This document shows, in pieces, positions 40,311 through 45,244 of a DNA stretch of 45,244 bases; within the stretch, counting starts at the first letter, position 1, and each line of letters opens with the position of its first letter. A program made the translations under genes and the position numbers. The notes under the pieces were generated by a model. It searched no databases. It worked only from the letters and a program-made list of their open reading frames with translations, and was not told where the DNA came from. The DNA is from CAZACZ01 sp964483695 (GTDB lineage Bacteria; Deinococcota; Deinococci; Deinococcales; Trueperaceae), in the NCBI GenBank assembly GCA_964483695.1, contig CAZACZ010000013.1, forward strand, positions 1-45,244, written 5' to 3'.

Positions 40311-40317
40311 ACATCGA

Positions 40318-41025
40318 ATGGAAGACGAAGATTCCGGTAGCTTGCCGTCGGTCGCGTTCCACCGCATCGACGACCCTCGCCAAGCGAGCATGTTGATGGA
40401 CCCCGACGTGCGGCGCTACTTCGAGCCGTTCGTGGCGCGGGCGGCCAGCGTCACCGGCGCCGCTGCGGAGGTGGGTTGCGAGCCGAGCAAGATGCTCTAC
40501 CGCGTCGGGACGTTCGTGCGCGCCGGCCTGCTCCGGGTCGTGGGCGAGCGGAAGCGCGCCGGCCGTCCCGTGAAGCTCTACCGCTCCAGCCACGACGCCT
40601 ACCTGATCCCGTACGCCCTCACCTCCTACGCCACCTTGGAGGAGGCCTTCGCCGCCGGCTTCCAGGCGAACGCGCGCCGCTTCGCACGCCTGGTGGCGCG
40701 GCAGTTCGGTGGCCAACGCTGGGACGGCTACCGGCTGCATCGTCACGCCAGCGGCGAGGCGTGGTTCACCGGCGCGCCCGACGAGACCAAGGTGTCGCGG
40801 CTCGACGACCCGGACCGGCCACCGGGCCTCGACTACGCCGTCGACGTGGTGCTGACGGAACCCGAGGCGCGCGAGGTGCAGGACACGCTGCTGGCGATCC
40901 TGCGGCGCTACCCGTTGCGCGAGGCGCAAGGCCCGGACGAGGACGGCCCGCGGGCGCGGGAGCCGCAGGCGCGCCGACCGTACATGCTGAGCGTCGCGTT
41001 CGCGCGTGTCCTCGGCGACGACTGA
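40318..41025 (+). CDS. Winged-helix transcriptional regulator (ArsR-like)
   Basis: A 235-aa protein. Residues 25-85 fit a winged helix (VRRYFEPFVARAASVTGAAA, MLYRVGTFVRAGLLRVVGER KRAGRPVKLYRSS) as in ArsR-like regulators of this type. The C-terminal part (GEAWFTGAP, VDVVLTEPEAREVQDTLLAI) could be a sensor. Leaderless start. It is divergent from the MFS gene and is 26 bp ahead of the DHFR-like gene, so it may regulate both. Confidence 0.75.
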   Translation: MEDEDSGSLPSVAFHRIDDPRQASMLMDPDVRRYFEPFVARAASVTGAAAEVGCEPSKMLYRVGTFVRAGLLRVVGERKRAGRPVKLYRSSHDAYLIPYALTSYATLEEAFAAGFQANARRFARLVARQFGGQRWDGYRLHRHASGEAWFTGAPDETKVSRLDDPDRPPGLDYAVDVVLTEPEAREVQDTLLAILRRYPLREAQGPDEDGPRAREPQARRPYMLSVAFARVLGDD

Positions 41026-41051
41026 TCGACGCGTCGGGGAAGGAGCGAGGC

Positions 41052-41657
41052 GTGACGAGGATCGAGACGGACGACGTCGAACGGCCCGGGGACGGAGGCC
41101 TCGAGGCGAGGGGCGCCGTGGTCTGGCATACGACCGTGTCGGTCGACGGCTGCATCGCCGGCAGGAACGACGCCATGGAGTGGGCGTTCGGGCACGGTGG
41201 CGGCTCGAACCGCATCGCCGAGGCGGTGGTTCGCACCACGGGAGCGTTGCTGATCGGGCGCAGGAGCTACGACGTGGGCAGACGCGGCGCCCGCGCAGCG
41301 AGGCGCAAACCGTACGGCGGCGCGTGGACCGGGCCGCAGTTCGTCATCTCGCACCGGCCGATCGACGACGATCCGGACGTGGTGCGCCTGACGGGCGACG
41401 TGCGGGACGCGGTACGCACCGCGCTGGCCGCGGCCGGGGGGAAGAACGTGGTGCTGATCGGCGCCGACGTCGCGCGCCAGGCACTCGACGCGGGGATGGT
41501 CGACGAACTGGTGCTGCACGTCGCGCCGGTGCTGCTCGGCGCTGGGGTGCGGTTGTTCGGCGTCGAGGGGGTTGCCCCGGTGGCGCTGGACCTACTCGAG
41601 ACGAGCAGGACCGGCGCGGTCATCGACCTGCGGTACCGGGTGGTTCGGACGGGGTGA
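41052..41657 (+). CDS. Dihydrofolate reductase family protein (RibD C-terminal-like)
   Basis: A 201-aa NADPH-binding reductase of the RibD-C/DHFR fold: VVWHTTVSVDGCIAGRNDAM at the start, ALLIGRRSYDVGRRG, KNVVLIGADVARQALDAGMV and VDELVLHVAPVLLGAGVRLF. It is probably not the essential folate enzyme. The start is GTG 41052, preceded by GAAGGAGCGAGG. Follows the HTH gene by 26 bp. Confidence 0.85.
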   Translation: MTRIETDDVERPGDGGLEARGAVVWHTTVSVDGCIAGRNDAMEWAFGHGGGSNRIAEAVVRTTGALLIGRRSYDVGRRGARAARRKPYGGAWTGPQFVISHRPIDDDPDVVRLTGDVRDAVRTALAAAGGKNVVLIGADVARQALDAGMVDELVLHVAPVLLGAGVRLFGVEGVAPVALDLLETSRTGAVIDLRYRVVRTG

Positions 41658-41699
41658 ACGGCGTCCGAGCGGTGGCACCTTGCGATGGGTCTGCGCCCC

Positions 41700-42206
41700 T
41701 CACTCCCGCCAGATCGGCCAGGTGGCCTGCTCGAGCGCCTCGCGCTCCGCGGCGGGACGGCCCGACTGCCGCAGCAGCGCCATGATCTGACCGCGATGGT
41801 GCGCGTCGTGCACGATGCAGTGCTGGATGAGCGCGGCAGGATGCGACTCGTAGTACCCCTGGAACGTCCTGCCCTCCTGGACGGCGCTGACCACGGCGTC
41901 GCGCATGGCGGCGTCGCCGGCGTCGAAGGCAGCCTGGACCTCCGCGATGCTGCTGGCCCTCAACCAGGTGGGCGAAGCGCCGTCGGTGGGGTCGTCGAGG
42001 CGCTCCATGTGCTGGGGCGAGACCTTGCTGAGCCAGCCGCGACGGAACTCTACGATGTCGGCCAGGTGCTGGCCGATGTTGAAGCCGCCGACGCCGTCGC
42101 TGTACCGCAGGACGTCCATGTCGAGCGTGTCGAGGAGCGCGCGGTTCACGCGGGCGTTGCGCTCGAACGCGTCGAGCACTAGGGCGAGTTCGGCCGGGAC
42201 CGTCAT
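41700..42206 (-). CDS. DinB-family protein
   Basis: A 168-aa four-helix-bundle protein of the DinB/YfiT-like superfamily. The metal-binding His residues appear in FNIGQHLADI and HCIVHDAHHRGQIMALL. Members include thiol-dependent enzymes (bacillithiol or mycothiol transferases) and many stress-induced proteins of unknown role. GGAGGTG supports the ATG at 42206. A second DinB-like gene starts at 44892. A PIG-L deacetylase, as used for making such thiols, is also in this window, but far away. Confidence 0.85.
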   Translation of the reverse strand: MTVPAELALVLDAFERNARVNRALLDTLDMDVLRYSDGVGGFNIGQHLADIVEFRRGWLSKVSPQHMERLDDPTDGASPTWLRASSIAEVQAAFDAGDAAMRDAVVSAVQEGRTFQGYYESHPAALIQHCIVHDAHHRGQIMALLRQSGRPAAEREALEQATWPIWRE

Positions 42207-42280
42207 GGCGCACCTCCGGGATCGTGCACGGCGGACAGGGGGCCCCTGTCGTGGTCGAGGTGGAGATCGACGTCGCGAGT

Positions 42281-43540
<1,260 letters not shown>

Positions 43541-43571
43541 GCCCGCCTCGCCTTCGCACCCGCCGCGCGCC

Positions 43572-44630
43572 TCACGCTCGCTCCCCGCGGTAGTGCGCGT
43601 CGGGAAGCTGGCGCAGGCGGGCGGCAGCTTGCTCCGGTGTCAGGTCGCGCTGGGGCTCCGCGAGCATCTCGAACCCGACCATGAACTTCCGCACCGTCGC
43701 CGAGCGCAACAGCGGCGGGTAGACGTGCGCATGCAGCTGCCAGGCCTCGGTGCCGGCCCGCTCGCCGAAGGGCGCGCCGTGCCAGCCGAACGAGTACGGG
43801 AATGACGTCTCGAACAGGTTGTCGAGCCGGGTGAAGGCGCGCTTCGCGAGATCGGCCAGCGCGTCGCGTTCGGCCGCGGTCAGGTCGGGCAACCGGGCCA
43901 CCTGCCTGGCGTGCGGCACCAGCATCACCTCGAACGGCCAGGTCGCCCAGAACGGCACCACGGCCACCCAGTGGTCGTTGGCCACCACGACCCGTTCGCC
44001 TCGCTCGAGCTCGGCCCGAGCGTACGCCAGCAACATCGGGACGCCTTGCTCCTGGTGGTAGCGGCGCTGGCTCGCGTCCTCGCGCGCGATCTCGGTCGGC
44101 AGGGCGTCGAGCGCCCACACCTGGCCGTGCGGGTGCGGGTTCGACGCGCCCATGGCCTCGCCCTTGTTCTCGAACACCTGCACCCAGCGGAAGCGCCGAC
44201 CGAGCTCGGCGGTCTGTTCCGCCCACACGTCGATGACGCGCCGTAGGTCGGGCAGCGGCAACTGGCAGAAGGTCAGGTCGTGGCGGGGCGAGAAGCAGAT
44301 CACGCGGCACGTGCCGCGCGCGTCGCCGATGCGGAAGAGGGGATCGGTGCCGGCCGGCACGGGCGGCACGTCGGGGTCCAGCGCGGCGAAGTCGTTGGTG
44401 AACACGAACGTGGCGTCGTACGGCGGGTTGCGGTGCCCTCCCGCGCGCGCGTTGCCGGGACAGAGGTAGCAGTCGGGGTCGTAGGCCGGCTTGGTCTCGG
44501 GTGGCGTCGGCTCGACCCGCCCCTGCCACGGGCGTTTCGTGCGGTGCGGCGAGACGAGCACCCACTGGTCGCGCAGCGGATCGTAGCGGCGGTGGGGGTG
44601 CTCGGTGGCATCGAAGGGGATCGCGTCCAC
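43572..44630 (-). CDS. galT: Galactose-1-phosphate uridylyltransferase
   Basis: Exchanges UMP between UDP-glucose and galactose-1-P. The 352-aa product keeps the zinc ligands Cys54, Cys57, His117 and His166 and the nucleophile His168 in NPHPHGQ. All four are two residues further than in the E. coli protein, so the alignment is direct. The start is a GTG at 44630, with TAGCAT ending 6 nt upstream; it appears leaderless. galK follows. Confidence 0.94.
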   Translation of the reverse strand: MDAIPFDATEHPHRRYDPLRDQWVLVSPHRTKRPWQGRVEPTPPETKPAYDPDCYLCPGNARAGGHRNPPYDATFVFTNDFAALDPDVPPVPAGTDPLFRIGDARGTCRVICFSPRHDLTFCQLPLPDLRRVIDVWAEQTAELGRRFRWVQVFENKGEAMGASNPHPHGQVWALDALPTEIAREDASQRRYHQEQGVPMLLAYARAELERGERVVVANDHWVAVVPFWATWPFEVMLVPHARQVARLPDLTAAERDALADLAKRAFTRLDNLFETSFPYSFGWHGAPFGERAGTEAWQLHAHVYPPLLRSATVRKFMVGFEMLAEPQRDLTPEQAAARLRQLPDAHYRGERA

Positions 44631-44636
44631 GCTCCG

Positions 44637-44642
44637 ATGCTA
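44637..44642 (-). promoter_or_regulatory. TAGCAT -10 box for leaderless galT
   Basis: On the minus strand TAGCAT (44642-44637) ends 6 nt before the GTG start of galT at 44630. Confidence 0.55.
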
Positions 44643-44784
44643 CGCCGTGCGAGTCCAGACAGAGGGCGCCGTGGACCCGACGCAGGCAGCCGAGTGGTCC
44701 AGCACGGCGCCGGAGGCGTCGATGGACGGGCCCGTGGCGGCGAACGTTCGGCCGACGGTCCGGCTCCGCCACCAGGCGCCGCGG

Positions 44785-44823
44785 TTGCGCTGGCAACTAG
44801 GTGCAACTACACTCATTGGAGTG
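44785..44823 (+). promoter_or_regulatory. Promoter and inverted repeat upstream of the right-end DinB-like gene
   Basis: TTGCGC (44785-44790) and TACACT (44808-44813) are 17 bp apart. CACTC-ATTG-GAGTG (44810-44823) is a perfect inverted repeat covering the -10 end and the start site, so it is a likely operator. The untranslated leader would be about 70 nt. Confidence 0.5.
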
Positions 44824-44891
44824 ATGACCCGCCGCCGGCGCGTCCGGACGCCTGCGCCGCGGCGTCGTGAACCGCCACCGAGGAGGCCCCG

Positions 44892-45244
44892 ATGTCCGAC
44901 CGCGCGACCGACGCCGCCCCAGCCCCCACGACGACGGCAACGGCGCCCACTGCTGCGCCCTCGGCCGAAGGCCAGGGGGAGGACGCCCGCGCCGCGACCC
45001 GCCCCGACGTCGCAGCGTTGCGCACGCAGTACTTCGTCGTGCACGCCACCGTCCGTCGCAACCTCGAGGGAGTGAGCCACGACGAGAGCCTGGTCAACCC
45101 GGAGCCGTTCGGCAACAACGCCAACTGGATCCTCGGGCACTTGGTCGACAGCTGCAACGGGGTGCTCCGCTTGCTCGGTCAGCCCACCGTGCTGGAGCCG
45201 GCGGCGTTGGGACGCTACCGGCGCGGCAGCGATCCGCTCCTCGA
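44892..45244 (+). CDS. DinB-like protein, 3' end beyond window
   Basis: The gene runs off the right edge; 117 codons are visible. GAGGAGG precedes the ATG at 44892. A Pro/Ala/Thr-rich, low-complexity N-terminus (about 40 residues) is followed by ALRTQYFVVHATVRRNLEGV and FGNNANWILGHLVDSCNGVL, which match the start of a DinB_2-type helical bundle with the first metal His in GHLV. It is the second DinB-like gene in this region and has its own promoter with an inverted repeat. Confidence 0.8.
   Translation, partial: MSDRATDAAPAPTTTATAPTAAPSAEGQGEDARAATRPDVAALRTQYFVVHATVRRNLEGVSHDESLVNPEPFGNNANWILGHLVDSCNGVLRLLGQPTVLEPAALGRYRRGSDPLL

Overview
The window is about 45 kb of very GC-rich bacterial DNA, densely packed with protein genes. 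I saw no rRNA, tRNA, CRISPR array or insertion sequence. Many genes start either inside the previous stop codon (ATGA/TGATG overlaps) or 5-7 nt after a TANNNT box with no leader, a habit well known in Deinococcus. Together with the large AfsR/BTAD-type regulators, this suggests a chromosomal segment from Deinococcota, perhaps a Trueperaceae-like lineage. That placement is inference; no marker gene is present.

Layout. 1-5606: amino-sugar and sugar catabolism: end of a Gfo/Idh/MocA oxidoreductase, nagA (-), a divergent ROK repressor, nagB, a TIM-barrel sugar isomerase and a second Gfo/Idh/MocA gene. 5665-8661 (-): a tight operon of a small ORF, an SDR resembling D-mannonate oxidoreductase, a LarA-superfamily protein with its nickel-pincer residues, and gluconokinase. 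8837-10619: an ABC-2 exporter pair. 10641-13305: cysE-cysM (-) and a divergent PhzF-like enzyme. 13302-21504: an agmatinase-family hydrolase, an Lrp regulator and an amidase (-), divergent from an aminotransferase and a complete PotDABC-type importer.

21511-25534: an EAL-domain protein, two small genes and an 842-aa regulator with a C-terminal winged helix. 25587-29541 (-): TetR, a small membrane protein, an ADP-ribosylglycohydrolase and oligoendopeptidase F. 29745-33571: a 51-aa small gene, a secreted protein, then a membrane protein, PIG-L deacetylase, DMT transporter and unknown gene in an overlapping operon. 33663-38717: a 991-aa AfsR-like regulator, a second 51-aa small gene and a secreted PPC-domain protein. 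38962-45244: an MFS transporter, HTH regulator, DHFR-like reductase, DinB, galK, galT and the start of another DinB-like gene.

The two most unusual systems are these. (1) SDR + LarA-like + GntK read as a route from fructuronate or mannonate through C2 epimerisation to gluconate and 6-phosphogluconate, avoiding mannonate dehydratase. (2) Two 51-aa proteins, both beginning MTQID and ending in Trp, each lie behind heptamers repeated with an exact 11-bp period, the geometry bound by SARP/OmpR-type regulators, and two large regulators with such domains are encoded nearby.
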